Of a stretch of DNA of 64,000 nt, positions 23,435 through 35,551 are shown in pieces. The DNA is taken from NCBI GenBank assembly GCA_013420905.1, contig JAAXNY010000010.1, forward strand, positions 1,302,001 through 1,366,000, read 5' to 3'. The stretch's first letter is position 1. Every line of letters begins with the position of its first letter. Below the pieces are notes generated by a model. The model had not been told where the DNA came from. It saw only the letters and a list, made by a program, of their open reading frames with translations, and ran no database searches. The position numbers and the translations under genes are program-made. Source of the stretch: Collybia mongolica (lineage: Eukaryota; Basidiomycota; Agaricomycetes; Agaricales; Clitocybaceae).

Positions 23435-25663
23435 ATGTCTCTTGCTGCACTCCCTTCGTCTGTTCCTTTGGTAGCAGGCCTCGTTCCTGCCTCGTCTCCA
23501 CGAATCCCACCCTATTTTTTGAACACTGACCACAGACAAAGATGTCTGGCTCAGCTGCGTAGCAAGTCAACCGGGTTGGAGAAATACATATATCTAAGCG
23601 GATTGAAAGAACGCGACCCTAATTTGTTTTATGAAGTCTTACTTGGCAACATGCTCGAGATTATTCCTATCCTCTACACCCCAACGGTTCGAGCACTCAT
23701 ACCCAGTATCTCTTCATGTCTCACATGTTCTTAGGTTGGTGATGCATGCTCAAGCTACTCACATATATGGCGTCACCCAGAAGGCCTCTACGTATCCATT
23801 GAGAATAAAGGGCATATTAAACAAATCTTACAAACTTGGCCTGCAGGAATAGCATCCAGAATCGCGGTTGTGACTGATGGTAAGTTTGGTGTATCTCGCT
23901 TTGGTATCCATTTACTCATTCAGAGCGTGAAGGATCTCGGATTCTCGGTCTTGGTGACCTCGGTGCAAACGGCCTTCCAATCAGTATTGGAAAACTGTAA
24001 GTCCAGGTCTTATTTTACTCCAAGTCGCTGGCTCAGATGGTCTCAGGGATTTGTACATCGCTGGTGCTGGAATCAAGCCGACCTCTACTGTTCCAATTTG
24101 TCTCGACCTTGGAACAAATACTCAGAAGTTCTTCGATGACCCCCTATATATCGGCGTACGACAAAAGCGGCCAGGAACAATTGAGGTGAGCTTTCATTCA
24201 TGTTCTCTTTAATCTTTTCTCATCTTGGGTTGGGTTCAGATGGACGCATTTATGAAGGAATTTATGGAGGCCATGAGAGAAGTATTCCCTATGTTGCTTG
24301 TACAGTTTGAGGACTTCTCGACGGACAATGCATTCCGATATCTGGACATGTTCAGAAATCAGTACAGGTGTTTCAACGATGACGTAAGTTTCATATTAAA
24401 TCCCCTATAAAATCGCGTTGATTATTTCCCAGATTCAAGGAACAGGTTTACTTCTTCAAATCACTACATCCTACATGACGCTCATCACTTTTATCTTAGG
24501 TGCTGTCATTCTCTCTGGCTTCATTAATGCTGCGCGCCTTGCGTCAGCGGCCTCTGGTAAGCCTCTATCGGAACACCGAATCCTGTTCTTTGGAGCAGGA
24601 TCGGCCGGAATCGGTGTCGCAAAGCAGCTACTGTCATTCTTCTCATTGTTGGGAATGAGTGAGGAAGAGGCGAAGTCGAGAATATACGTAGGTAGATATC
24701 ACAATCTCCACTCCGAATTCTCATCCCCGCAATTTTAGACTGTAGATTCCAAAGGATTGATCACGGCCGATCGAAAAGGCTTACAAGAACACAAGAAATG
24801 TATGCTGTCAAAGGCTCTGATGCAATGACCGTTGCTCTGACCTACGCACGCCAGTCTTTGCTCGCACAGATTACCAAGGTCCCCCTCTGACCAAGTTGAC
24901 CGATATTATCGACTACGTGAAACCTACCGCTCTTCTTGGTCTAAGTACTATCAGTGTACGTTCCCCTTGTGTCATAGTCAAATCATTAAAAATCAAATAT
25001 CTTACAGGACGCCTTCACGGAAGATGTTGTGAGATTGATGTCGTCTCTTAACACACGTCCAATTGTCTTCCCCTTGTCAAATCCTGTTTCCCTGTGTGAA
25101 GTTGATTACGCCGATGCCATCAAATGGTGAGTCAATTGCGACCTGACTCATAGTATGTTTTCATTAAACTGTTGGCATCAGGACCAACGGAAGTGTGATC
25201 TTCGCCTCTGGGAGTCCATACAAAGCAGTGGAATTCGAAGGGAAAGTCTACGAGCCTGGTCAAGGAAACAATATGTATATCTTTCCAGGAATCGGGATGG
25301 GGGCAATCCTGTCGAAGGCAAAACACGTCACAGACGCCATGGTTGAGCAGGCGGCAATCGCCCTGTCGGCGTCATTATCGCAAGAAGAGCAGTCCTCCGA
25401 GTTGGTGTACCCCCGTCTTGCTCGCATTCGCGATATTAGCGCCCAGATTGCTTTGGCTGTCATCCGCGCAGCCCAAAAAGATGTACGTCGTTCGTTGTCA
25501 ATTAGCATCCCCAGTCATTCACATGCCGATCCCGCAGAACGTTGACGAAAACACTCTGTTCCGAAACCTTGGCGATAACGCGTTATTGGACTACATCAAG
25601 GCGAAACAATGGCAACCGTGCGAAACGCATAACACCAACGCCGCTAATGCCCCTCGACTCTAG
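23435..25663 (+). CDS. Malic enzyme (NADP-type, decarboxylating)
   Basis: Converts L-malate to pyruvate and CO2 while making NAD(P)H, a source of reducing power for lipid synthesis. Exons join as MSLAALPSSVPLVAGL..., NTDHRQRCLAQLRSKSTGLE, FYEVLLGNMLEIIPILYTPT, then VGDACSSYSHIWRHPEGLY. The malic domain continues with IAVVTDG, ERILGLGDLGANGLPIS and AGIKPTSTVPICLDLGTN (malic enzyme signature region). LLVQFEDFSTDNAFRYLDMF and RCFNDDIQGTGAVILSGF hold the metal and substrate site residues. The Rossmann motif RILFFGAGSAGIGVAKQL follows, then IVFPLSNPVSLCEVDYADA and NNMYIFPGIGMGAILSKA. It ends ANAPRL, stop 25661-25663. No presequence is obvious, so it is probably cytosolic. NADP preference is inferred from the family and not proven by a residue I can cite. 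Confidence 0.92.
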
Positions 25664-27506
25664 TTCCGCTCAGTTCACATCCAAATCATTTGTATTACCA
25701 TTGTTTCACACTGTCATACGAATCCATGTTGTAGTCGTCTTTCAAACACTTCAATGTATATATGTTCAATTGGTTTTGGTTAGATAACTATAAATTGAGT
25801 TCATGTCGAATCGGGCTGAACCTCAAGGACAAGCCAAGGTAGGTCCCGTATTCTTGTGAAATTTAAGAATTTGATTTAGTGAGATCTGTGGCACATAAAA
25901 AGTACACGACATAATTGCTATTTAGGGTATCTAACTGCATTTTATTCTTCCACGCGGCACACTGCGTCAGAGGGTAGTCGGTCTATCAGGCAATTCACAG
26001 AGAAATTTTTGAGTCTATTAGGCACCAGGTATGTATTTAGAGAGCAAGCAATTGATGCGCGGAGAAAAAAAAAACTGTTTCGGGTCCTTAATCGAGCAGA
26101 TGAGAGTCCAATTCAAGTCTACCGGCGTTGCACGACCTTCGGGTCAAATTCCAAAGTCAGAGTATCCAAATCTAATGTCCAATCGAACCATCAAGCGAGT
26201 CTGGTAAGAGTCTAATTTCATCACCCCACGCGATCAATGTCAAAAGACACAGAAAGTCGATCCAGGGCGCAATCATCTTTGAATCCGCTTCCTAAAACGA
26301 ATACCTGGCAGCCAAATACAGGTGTTTCCAGGGCAAATATACAGTGCCGAATCAACCAGAGTTGCGTTGACATCCTACGAGTTCACAAGTTCTGGTAGCC
26401 ACCACGAGTGCCCCCTTTCAGCGACGGTGAGGAAGATAGGATGGTGGTACAGGGATTGATTAGGCTTTTAACGAATACCCGCCGGTCCACACGGGCCTTT
26501 TCGAAAGTAGGTATGTCAGGTGGATATTGAGTCGGCTGGGGCTGCACAGAGATCCCGCAATTTCATGAAGTCAGACGCCCGTAGCCAACACAGACTTCCT
26601 TTTTCAGTCACGAACAAAGTAAGATGGATGAGATGTGAATTCCGAGTTGAAAGCGGAAGTTTCCATGCGAAGAATTGTCGAATCATAGATCCTAAATTTT
26701 ATCCAACGCAGTTGCAAACGATCAATAAGTAACGCGAGAAACAGGGCAAAGAAGTGCACACTGTAAGTGTTGTAAAGATCTATAAAAATAATATGGTTCA
26801 ATATTGGGTGCATTCCTAACGAAGGGTATTATGATCTCCAAAATCTTATCTGTTCGGTAATCATTATAAGTAATGCAAAATTGATCAAGGGTGGAGGTTC
26901 CATAGCATACACGAAATATAATATTTTCTCTTTAAGAGTATTACCCAGTCAGAGTTCTTATTTGTCGACATTATGAATAAGGGGGGGGGGCTGACAGATG
27001 AAAGAGAAACCGTACCATAGAGCAATATCCAGATTAACTCTTCAAGATCCGACTCGTAGCACTTTCAAGTGGAAGAGACGGTGTGATAGTGTGTTGAAGG
27101 CCAAAGAACATTAGATGAGGCAGAGTAGATTAGCAATGAAGCGTATCTGGTCTATGGCTATAGAATATAGTTGAGTAGAGCGATCCCTCGGGACGAAGGA
27201 AACATACCATTTTCTGGCACGTCAGCCATGGCGAGATTCGTGGATAGAGACAGTGTGATAGTATGTACAAAGATGGGTCGCAAAGCGGATGTCTAACAGA
27301 AGCAGACCATTGAATATTCAATGCAATGAGGAAAAATTCACAAAGACCGACTCAAAAAAGCCTTTTCTCCTGCAAGCAAGCCTGGCGAGTCTTTCGTGCA
27401 TTCTATCACCCCAGTCAGCGCTAACTGATGTGGCAGAACGTCGAGAGGCTCATTTAGGTTCGCTTTGTCTCGTCCACTTCAACTAGTACTCCCTTCTCTG
27501 CACTCT
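25664..27506. other. 1.8-kb intergenic region, no gene recognised
   Basis: Between convergent genes. Only short frames without family features on either strand. A ten-base G run sits at 26981-26990. AT content appears higher than in the flanking genes. It could contain a worn-down mobile element, but I saw no terminal repeats. Confidence 0.4.
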
Positions 27507-28902
27507 CTATTTAAGATTGCATTCGAAATTAGCGTAGTCTATCCTCGTTTGCAAGGCCGGTCCCTCAAGTTGTTTATAATTAGGTGTATCTAAAAGATCT
27601 TCCGTCTGTTGCTGGACTTGGTTTTGTTGCCCATGGTCAAGCAGTCCTTTGATAGCCCCATCATTGGGCGATGTGTTGACGTCTTCGCTGTTGATGCCAA
27701 CGTGATCGCTCCTTGGACTCTCAGAAAGATGCAATATGCGCGGTCGAAGAGCTTGGAGTCGTTGTTCAACAGTCTGATTTTTCTCTATCAGCTCGGAAAT
27801 GACATCAGATAGAGTGTCAAGGTGCTCCTCCAGATGTGGTGACTACAGGGATATGAGAAATTGGAAATTGGAGATAACCGTGAGGGCAGAATAAGAACTC
27901 ACGCGTAATTTGAATAACACAACTAGGACGGTAGGTCCAACAATACACTACATGAGATATTAGCCTTAGAGGATGAGGAGAGGCATGCTTGCTCACTGCC
28001 ATATATTGCCAGGTTAGCTGATTGACGAACCAAGCGATACAATAGCTGTATATCGATGTGCGACATCCAACCACAAGCTGTCGGAACTCGGGCACAAACA
28101 TGTGGACACCGTAGAAGGCCAGGATGCAGGCCACGAGTGGTGCGAGAAGACAAAGTCCAAACCAGATAACCACCAAAATATCAATACAGGCGCCAGTTGT
28201 ACGTGGATGGCGGGTGTTCCAGTGGCTGAAGTATTTCAATAAATGCTTCCTCGTCCTGATGAAAGGCTTCCTGACCTTCCGCCGCATTGTCACAATCGAT
28301 GAGGTGATTGGCCCAATCAAGAAGAGCAAAGTAGATGAGAGGCTTAGAATTGTCCACAAGATGGTGACTTTCAGAATTTCTGGCCAGTAATACCAGGTCC
28401 ACACAAGCGAGAACAGGGTAGAGAGGACGCAACTGATCCAAAACCATGACCAGCCTCGCTTCTTGGGCGGCGGAATAGAATCTGAACCTGCTCCTGCGTC
28501 TGGCGGCGGGGTCAGTGGGCCAGACCCACTTGAGTCGCCCGGTAAGCTTTGGTCCGAGGGTTGTCTTGAAGGTCTTCCAGGCGGCGGGCACCCTTTATTG
28601 CAGAAGAGCTTTATACCATAGTAGACCGTGATGACGACTATGATAGTGAAAATAATGAAGGATTTGCCAACTATAGACATTCCCCTGGCTGACTGGATGG
28701 GCATGGCGGTCGTTTTAGTTGGCGTCAGGGGCATAGTCAGAGTGGGGATGTGTTTCCCAGAGATGAGAGAATGACGTGAGGCGGGGGCGGGATTCATGAG
28801 CAGCACGCCTTGAAAAACTAGCGAATTCAGCTGAGCCAACAAGCCAATACCGACAAACGAAACTGCCTCGAATGAGGACTTGAGCGGATGCAATGATAGC
28901 AT
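27507..28902 (-). CDS. Multi-pass membrane protein with C-terminal coiled coil, function unknown
   Basis: The start at 28902 begins MLSLHPLKSSFEAVSFVGIG. A hydrophobic helix, IVGKSFIIFTIIVVITVYYG, is followed by a Pro/Ser/Gly-rich hydrophilic loop. Then come several helices: SWFWISCVLSTLFSLVWTWY, LWTILSLSSTLLFLIGPITS, IDILVVIWFGLCLLAPLVAC and ILAFYGVHMFVPEF. A conserved-looking segment, CRTSIYSYCIAWFVNQLTWQ, leads to more short exons. The last exons are hydrophilic (SPHLEEHLDTLSDVISELIE, then KNQTVEQRLQALRPRI), suggesting a coiled coil, and end NFECNLK with stop at 27509-27507. I do not recognise the family. It could be a basidiomycete-specific membrane protein. The exact joins near 27840-27990 are uncertain. 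Confidence 0.7.
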
Positions 28903-29112
28903 CGTAGTAAGGGTTTATAGGGTTACAGCAGATAGTGAGAGGTTCGGAGACGGCTGAAGTTGACTGATGGTGGTGAATGGGAGAAAAAGGTAAACAAACG
29001 ATTGACGAGTTATAGTGCGAAGTCACGTGCCATAAATCACAATCGCGTCAGTCACGTGAGTAATTAACCATGTCGCGTGAAGTCACGAGCAGTCCGGCGA
29101 GTGTGAATAGGA

Positions 29113-30925
29113 TCAAGCATCTATTGAAGCGTCTACATCATGATGGTTTGTAGGGGTATCATCGGGGAACTTCCAGCGACAGATTCCGAACCGATGGTTC
29201 ACCCCCTTCAATATCGGTAGGCATGCTGCACCACCGCATCCCCCCGTCTTGGACATTGGATATAGGTATATCACTTCTTTAACACGAGAATGGATCAGAG
29301 CCATACTGCACATGATACAAGGCTCGTGCGTGGTGAATAATGTGAGGGACGTGAGAAGATAATTGACCCCGTTTTGCGAATCTTCATATTTCATCGGTGC
29401 AGGTGAAGGCCGTAGTTCTTCGCTGGGGTTATTGGGAGAGGGTGCATTTATACCTGCGCGCTGGTCTGCCATGCGTCGAATAACGTTGATGACTGCATGT
29501 CGAAGTGGATGAGCGCTGGATCTCCTGGTATCACAGGCTTCGAAAGTTTTTGACGTTTGATCTTCCTTGTTCCCCTCGTATGGGACAGGAATATGCGCAA
29601 CAATAGGTAGCTAGACCCATTAACCAAAGTCGATTTCAGATATTTCCTAGGACTCACCTCCCCATGACTTTTTGCGTCATTCGCGGCTTCTGATATTCGT
29701 CGCACAATTTCCCAAGCCCAATGAACTTTTCCTCGGGACCAATTTTCCGGTTCTCCTTTTCGCGGGGGAGCATATACTGTGGGCCAAAACATCGATTTAA
29801 GGTTTAGAGATTTGGGTGTGAGAGCAGCTGAGACAGGGACGGATAATGAATACGGTTCAGGAAGACCAAAATCTTTCGGGAGTGTTGGTGCATCAAGAGA
29901 AGTGGTGAGGAGGAGCGTTGCCCCTCCGTTTTGTTTCCGAATCCGCTTCAGATGGCCCAAGTCTATACTTTCCAATCCTGTTTGTTTGAGCCATCTTGGC
30001 CATGTCTATTTCACGGAAAGTCGTGCATCTGGGAGGTGACTCACTTTAACATGCTCGTGATCAACCGTTGGTCGGGAATATCCACCACCCATGCTGGAAC
30101 TGATAATACCTGGTTAAACGTCGAGCCTTGGGAAGTTGAAAGGCATACATGTCTGAATAGATTCAAGATCTTCCTCCTCAGGGGGAAGCTTGAAGCGCAT
30201 AAAAGGTAGCTGCTCTTCTGGGACGATCTCGTTAGGATCTCCATCTTGGAATGGAGTATATCCATCCGTCAACCGAGTAGCCTCATCGACGGCCAGTAGT
30301 CCCCCCCACCCATCTCCAACTTCTTCCTCTGGCATGACAGCAGGCTCAATGGAAGGGAGAGTCTCTACTGGACAGAACCAGAGATTGTGGCCATAAAAAA
30401 TGCAGAGTTCTTCATTGGGTTCGATGTCACGCACGGTCACAAATCGTATGGAGTCAGTCGATGGGTCAAGTGTGTACGAGATATTTGGCATCTCTGAGTG
30501 GTTGAACAAGGAGCCTTTTTAACAGATGTAACTTAGCTGCAACAGTAAAATGACTCAAGGGTAATGCCAATACCGAGACCGAGTGCAAGAGCCAATCGTC
30601 CATCTGTCCATTTAAATGTATACTGATCAAGGATGGTATATCTTCCTGGAACCAAAGGGCCCATTGTTGTAGAGAAGACCTTGAGCCGTCAATGACCTTA
30701 CCATGAAGATTGTATTCTTCCATAGAAAAAAAAAGGACTGGACTGATTTCGACAATGGTTTGTCGTTGGATTGTGCGCGATGCTGACCAGTTGCCATGAT
30801 CAAATTGAAGGCTGGAAAGAGGAATCAGCGTTAAACACACCAAATACCCCTCTACCCTTTCCCTCGAGCTGCTTTATGATACATCCCGTGCTGTTGAGAT
30901 GAGTTGGAGAGTTGCCAAAAGCCAT
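29113..30925 (-). CDS. SET-domain / tRNA adenosine deaminase subunit TAD3 (ADAT3) fusion
   Basis: Reads as one gene with two parts. The N-terminal part starts at the ATG at 30925 (MAFGNSPTHLNSTGCIIKQL), then GKGRGVF, ASRTIQRQTIVEISPVLFFS, DQYTFKWTDGRLALALGLG and SLFNHSEMPNISYTLDP, and EPNEELCIFYGHNLWF. These are the SET motifs (NHSxxPN and EELxxxYG) of a protein methyltransferase. A hydrophilic linker follows. A GT..AG intron (about 30122-30079) then joins in phase to FPAWVVDIPDQRLITSMLK, the N-terminus of TAD3. Next is WLKQTGLESIDLGHLKRIRK and the deaminase core: HPLRHAVINVIRR, HEPCIMCSMALIHSR, and GVNHRFGICRW before the stop at 29115-29113. HAV instead of HAE fits TAD3, the non-catalytic partner of TAD2 in A34-to-inosine editing. 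No separate ATG in frame was found for TAD3. It is head-to-head with ALG7. Confidence 0.85.
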
Positions 30926-31181
30926 TGGCAATGGGAGGGAGAAGCATGTTACTATTCCTAAACCCCCAATGGGCATTGTATTTGAACACGTGAACAGACA
31001 CGTCGCGAAATTTCGTAGTTCTATTCTCAAATTTGAAATTCCAACATTCGATTCGTATTGCGACGACTGCGGCCACGATTTAACACGACAGCCACCCACA
31101 CGACGACATCACCAATCGCCACAAAAGGCCTCTAAGGCGGCCGCAAGCCTAAAACCGTTGCTCAGGACAATTGGCGACAGA

Positions 31182-32935
31182 ATGCTTGGACCTCGACCAC
31201 TCCCACCCGTCCTCCTCTTTGGTTTAGTCCCAATTGCGAGTTGGTTCGTTGCGAGGCCGCTGCTAGATCCAGCCCCACCTCTGCCAGCGCTATACACATC
31301 TTTAGGATTATCCATATTCGCTTTTATTTCCACATTGTATCTGGTGCCCGCCTTGGGACCCACATTTGTGAAGGCGAACCTTAAAGGTCGGGATCTGTTG
31401 AAAGTATATCATACCCCCATGTACGTGTCATTTTTTATATTGTGCGCCTCTTCTCTGACTTCATTGTAGACCTGAGAGCCAAGGGCTGATATGTGCAGCT
31501 ATCTACATTCTTCTGTTAATGTTGTTTATCCCCTTCGCGTTTTCAAACGTCATCATGAATTTCGCAAGTGAGGAAAAAGTGCACGAGGGCATATCCATTG
31601 TTCAGTTCCCACATTATCAAGTATGTCTATATGTTGTACATTATCTTGTGCTCTTTCCTGCATTAACAACAGAACCAGCTATCTGTATATCTGTCTTCCC
31701 TGTTGTCGTTGTTGATTGCAACCTTACTCGGCTTCCTCGACGATGTATTCGATATCAGATGGCGCCATAAACTCCCTATACCCGTAATCGCATCCATCCC
31801 TCTTCTGATGGTTTACTATGCAGAACGTGGCAACACAAACGTTGTCGTTCCACTCCCATTAAGATCCATATTCGGAACGCTTGTAAACTTAGGTGAGGGT
31901 TACATACTTAATTAAATGCCTTCCATTCACTTCGGCACGAATCTCAGGTCCCTTATACTACATCTACATGTCTCTCCTTTCTACATTTGCTACCAACAGC
32001 ATAAATATCCTTGCGGGAATTAATGGCTCCGAAGTCAGCCAGGCTCTTATAATCGCCCTTTCAGTGATTCTGAACGACCTCTTGTACTTGCCATGGCCGA
32101 TTGACTTCCGCATACCTGTTCACTTGTTAGGAAGCAAGGCAGAAGTAGAATTTGGAGGAGTCTGGAGTGCTGGAATGGCTTATGGAAGTAGGGAGATGGT
32201 TGAAAGGCACCTTTTCAGCCTTTATTTCATGCTGCCTTTAGTGGCTGTCTGTTTGGGATTTTTGTATCACAACTGGTTTGTGACTGGATGTGGCCACGAG
32301 AATTATACTAACCAAGTTTTCTAGGTATCCAGCGCGCGCGTTCCCAGGGGATACGTTATGCTATGTTACTGGCATGGCATTTGCGGTGGTTGGTATTCAG
32401 GCACATTTTTCAAAAACACTGCTACTTTTCTTTATCCCTCAAATTTTTAATTTCGTTCTATCCTGCCCACAATTGTTTGGGCTTGTTCCATGCCCTCGCC
32501 ATAGAGTACCAAGGTACGCCAATACATCCTTAAGGCTAACGGCTTTCTTACTCGTATACGTTATAGGTTTGACGCGAATACGAACCTTCTCCACCCATCC
32601 AAAGCACTGTTCCAGAAATCGCCATCTAAATTGACTACGATTACTCTCAAAATACTTGCGATCTTGGGTCTCACCGAGTTAACATTGCATCCTAACACCG
32701 GGGAGATCCTGGAATGCAACAACCTGACCATCCTCAATTTCTTCCTCTTCCGGTTTGGACCAATGAACGAGAAACGCCTCGTTCAAGTGCTGATGTGCTC
32801 ACAGGTGTGTGGCGTTGTTTGCCTGATCTAGTCTGGGTCATTGATTTCCCGAGACCAAAGGTTTCCGGAAGTGTTATTGCGTTCATTGTCAGATATGGCC
32901 TGGCTGGGCTTATCTATGATGGTGACAGGCGATGA
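31182..32935 (+). CDS. ALG7: UDP-GlcNAc:dolichyl-phosphate GlcNAc-1-P transferase ALG7 (DPAGT1)
   Basis: ER membrane enzyme for the first step of N-glycan precursor synthesis, the target of tunicamycin. Starts [19 protein letters not shown]. Exons continue through [20 protein letters not shown] (substrate loop), [19 protein letters not shown], then [20 protein letters not shown], the conserved DDxxDIRW metal/substrate motif. Next are [28 protein letters not shown], and [20 protein letters not shown]. The end is [40 protein letters not shown] and a last helix, [20 protein letters not shown], stop 32933-32935. About ten helices, normal length. The start is the first ATG with a signal-anchor-like segment after it; 256 bp separate it from the divergent SET-TAD3 start. 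Confidence 0.93.
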
Positions 32936-33272
32936 CGTGGATATGGGTATGATGGTATTCCATGTGCACGCCCTGTGCGATGCATTTCTTCGGCCGTAAG
33001 CGGAGCATAGGGACAGTCAATACCGTCGGGTACATAAACGAAGTCATTCGTATTTAACTACGCAGAAAATCCGATGTATGGACATTAACCGTGCCAAGGA
33101 TTAACGTTAATACCGACATCTTGGGTGTTTATGCGCCCCTGCGGCGTCGGGAAAGACCAGGACGCTGCAATGGTTGATTATTTGTCGTTAGCAACGCTCA
33201 TCTCGATGAGGAGGTGGAGTGCCGACGGATTTAACATGGAATGACCGCAACGGCATGTACCGGAGTGTGGAA

Positions 33273-33293
33273 AGCGGAATCACATGTTCCGCT
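33273..33293. promoter_or_regulatory. CGG-N11-CCG palindrome upstream of isocitrate lyase
   Basis: A perfect 7-bp inverted repeat (AGCGGAA and TTCCGCT) with a 7-bp spacer, containing CGG at 33275-33277 and CCG at 33289-33291 with 11 bases between. This is the shape of sites bound by fungal Zn2Cys6 dimers. It lies 110 bp before the isocitrate lyase ATG. Binding is inferred. Confidence 0.5.
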
Positions 33294-33349
33294 ATGACAT
33301 CCGAACGTGATAAGGGGTAAATCCACTGAAATGTCCCAACTTCTGCTCA

Positions 33350-33356
33350 TATATAG
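33350..33356 (+). promoter_or_regulatory. TATA-like box of isocitrate lyase
   Basis: TATATAG, 47 bp before the ATG at 33403 and 57 bp after the palindrome. Spacing fits a core promoter. Confidence 0.4.
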
Positions 33357-33402
33357 TCCTGAACTTCCCCCGGTCCCTTAACCACCCCACCTCATCATCA
33401 AC

Positions 33403-35304
33403 ATGTCGAACGAAAGAGCAATCTTCGCCCAGGAAGTCGCTCAGGTTGAGCAATGGTGGAAGGTACCTTTATATTCGCCTACAACTACTAGTCACCTTCT
33501 GATTCACCGTAACAGAGCCCGCGTTTCGCGCGAGTAAAACGACCCTATAGTGCAGCCGAGGTTGTTTCGAAGCGCGGTACCATTCCTATCCAATACCCTT
33601 CCAACGTTATGGCAAAAAAGCTTTGGGCGACTCTAAGCGAGCACGCGAAGCGTGGAACGCCTTCGCATACCTATGGAGCGTGAGTCATGACCATTGTCGA
33701 ATATCTGCTTGTCACCATGGCTTATCCGGAGAATCGCCTTTTTCAGATTGGACCCTGTCCAGGTGACTCAGATGGCGAAATATCTCGAAACCGTATATGT
33801 GTCGGGCTGGCAATCATCCAGTACTGCCGCGAGCACAAACGAGCCTGGACCAGATCTTGCGGGTGGGTCATATTCAGCATCATACCGCACTGAAGGATTC
33901 ACGCGCCCATCTTTCTAGATTATCCGTCAAATACCGTTCCCAATAAGGTCGAACACCTATTTATGGCTCAGCTTTTCCATGACAGAAAACAACGGGAAGC
34001 TCGGTCGAATATGACCGATGCAGAGCTCGCTAAGACGTCTTACACTGACTACCTCCGGCCTTTGGTCGCGGACGCCGACACTGGACATGGTGGTCTGACT
34101 GCCATCATGAAACTTGCCAAGATGTTCGTTGAGAAAGGTGCGGCTGGAATTCATATCGAGGACCAAGCGCCGGGAACGAAAAAGTGCGGTCACATGGCTG
34201 GCAAGGTCCTAGTCCCCATACAAGAACACATCAACCGCCTCGTAGCTATTCGACTACAATTCGACATCATGGGAGTTGATAATCTCGCTATCGCACGAAC
34301 GGATTCCGAGGCTGCTACCCTTATTACTTCTAACATTGATGATCGCGACCACCCATTCATTCTGGGTTGCACTAATGCGTCGCTTCCCCCTCTGAACATT
34401 GTTATGGTCGAGGCCGAAGCCTCCGGTAAGAACGGCGCTCAGCTCCAAGCAATAGAAGACCAATGGATGGCAGCTGCAAACCTTCAACTGTTCTCGACCG
34501 TGTTGTCCAATGCTTTGGGAAAACAAGGTGTTAACGCTGCAACCATCGATAAATTCGCGGCACGTGTAGCCTGTGTATCATATCCTCAGGCAGTCGCCAT
34601 CGCTCAAAAGGAGTTCGGCTTGAGGACTGTCCCACACTGGGATTGGGATAGTCCAAGGACTCGTGAGGGTTACTACCGCTACCAGGGAGGGACGCAGTGT
34701 GCTGTGAGACGCGCTATTGCGTTCGCACCATACGCAGACCTATTATGGATGGAAACCAAGAAACCCATCTTGACACAAGCACAGGAGTTCGCAGCTGGAG
34801 TTCATACTGCCTGTCCCGGTCACTGGCTGGCATACAATCTGAGTCCTTCATTCAATTGGGATGCTGCTGGTCTGGGAGAGAAGGAAATGCAAGCGTTTAT
34901 TTGGGAGCTGGGTAAGCTCGGGTTTGTGTGGCAATTTATCACTGTGCGTATCCTGCTCTGTTGGTATAGCATCGAGCTTATTGTCCGCTATCCAGCTCGC
35001 TGGCTTGCACTCGAATGCATACATCTCAGATTTATTCGCCCAGAATTTTGCGAAGACGGGTATGAAGGCCTATGTTGAGCTAGTTCAACGGAAGGAACGT
35101 GAACTTGGTACAGACGTTCTTACGCACCAAAAGGTCAGTATATCATCAGCCTCCCCCACCAGACGTCATTCTGATGTTCCCTCCTTGTAGTGGAGTGGAG
35201 CTGACTATGCCGATAACCTCATCAAGACCGTTACCGGTGGTGTTTCCTCGACATCAGCTATGGGTGCAGGCGTCACGGAGGCGCAGTTCACTTCGAAGTT
35301 GTAG
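33403..35304 (+). CDS. Isocitrate lyase (glyoxylate cycle)
   Basis: Splits isocitrate into glyoxylate and succinate so that C2 compounds and fatty acids can feed growth. The start at 33403 gives [20 protein letters not shown], then after an intron [20 protein letters not shown]. The core has [19 protein letters not shown], the signature [15 protein letters not shown] with the catalytic cysteine, [11 protein letters not shown], and [18 protein letters not shown]. Later are [12 protein letters not shown] and [19 protein letters not shown], then [17 protein letters not shown] and [19 protein letters not shown]. The protein ends in Ser-Lys-Leu, a classical PTS1 peroxisome signal. Length and insertions match fungal/plant enzymes. 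The upstream region carries a Zn2Cys6-type palindrome, consistent with carbon-source control. Confidence 0.95.
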
Positions 35305-35551
35305 AATTATATGTTATATTATTCCTAATATTTTCTAAAAGCACATGTACGCACCACTAGAGAACGTGTACAAAGAAAATGTACTTTATATCTATACAGC
35401 CCTGATATTGTCACAGATATGCGATCAAGAGCGTTTGGTCGGCCAGAAAGTCATGATAATGAACGTAAGATTTCCGGGAACTGCCGCAGGCACAACCGCT
35501 CTGAGTTACTCAACTTCATCTGAACTGCGACTTACGCACCCGTTATACGCG

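Noticed and set aside
25664..27506. A gene in the 1.8-kb gap after malic enzyme
   Set aside because: All frames are short and lack splice-compatible neighbours or recognisable motifs.
30041..30265. Splitting the SET and TAD3 parts into two genes
   Set aside because: No in-frame ATG for TAD3 and no promoter-size gap; the phase-matching intron supports one gene. It stays listed as a point to test.
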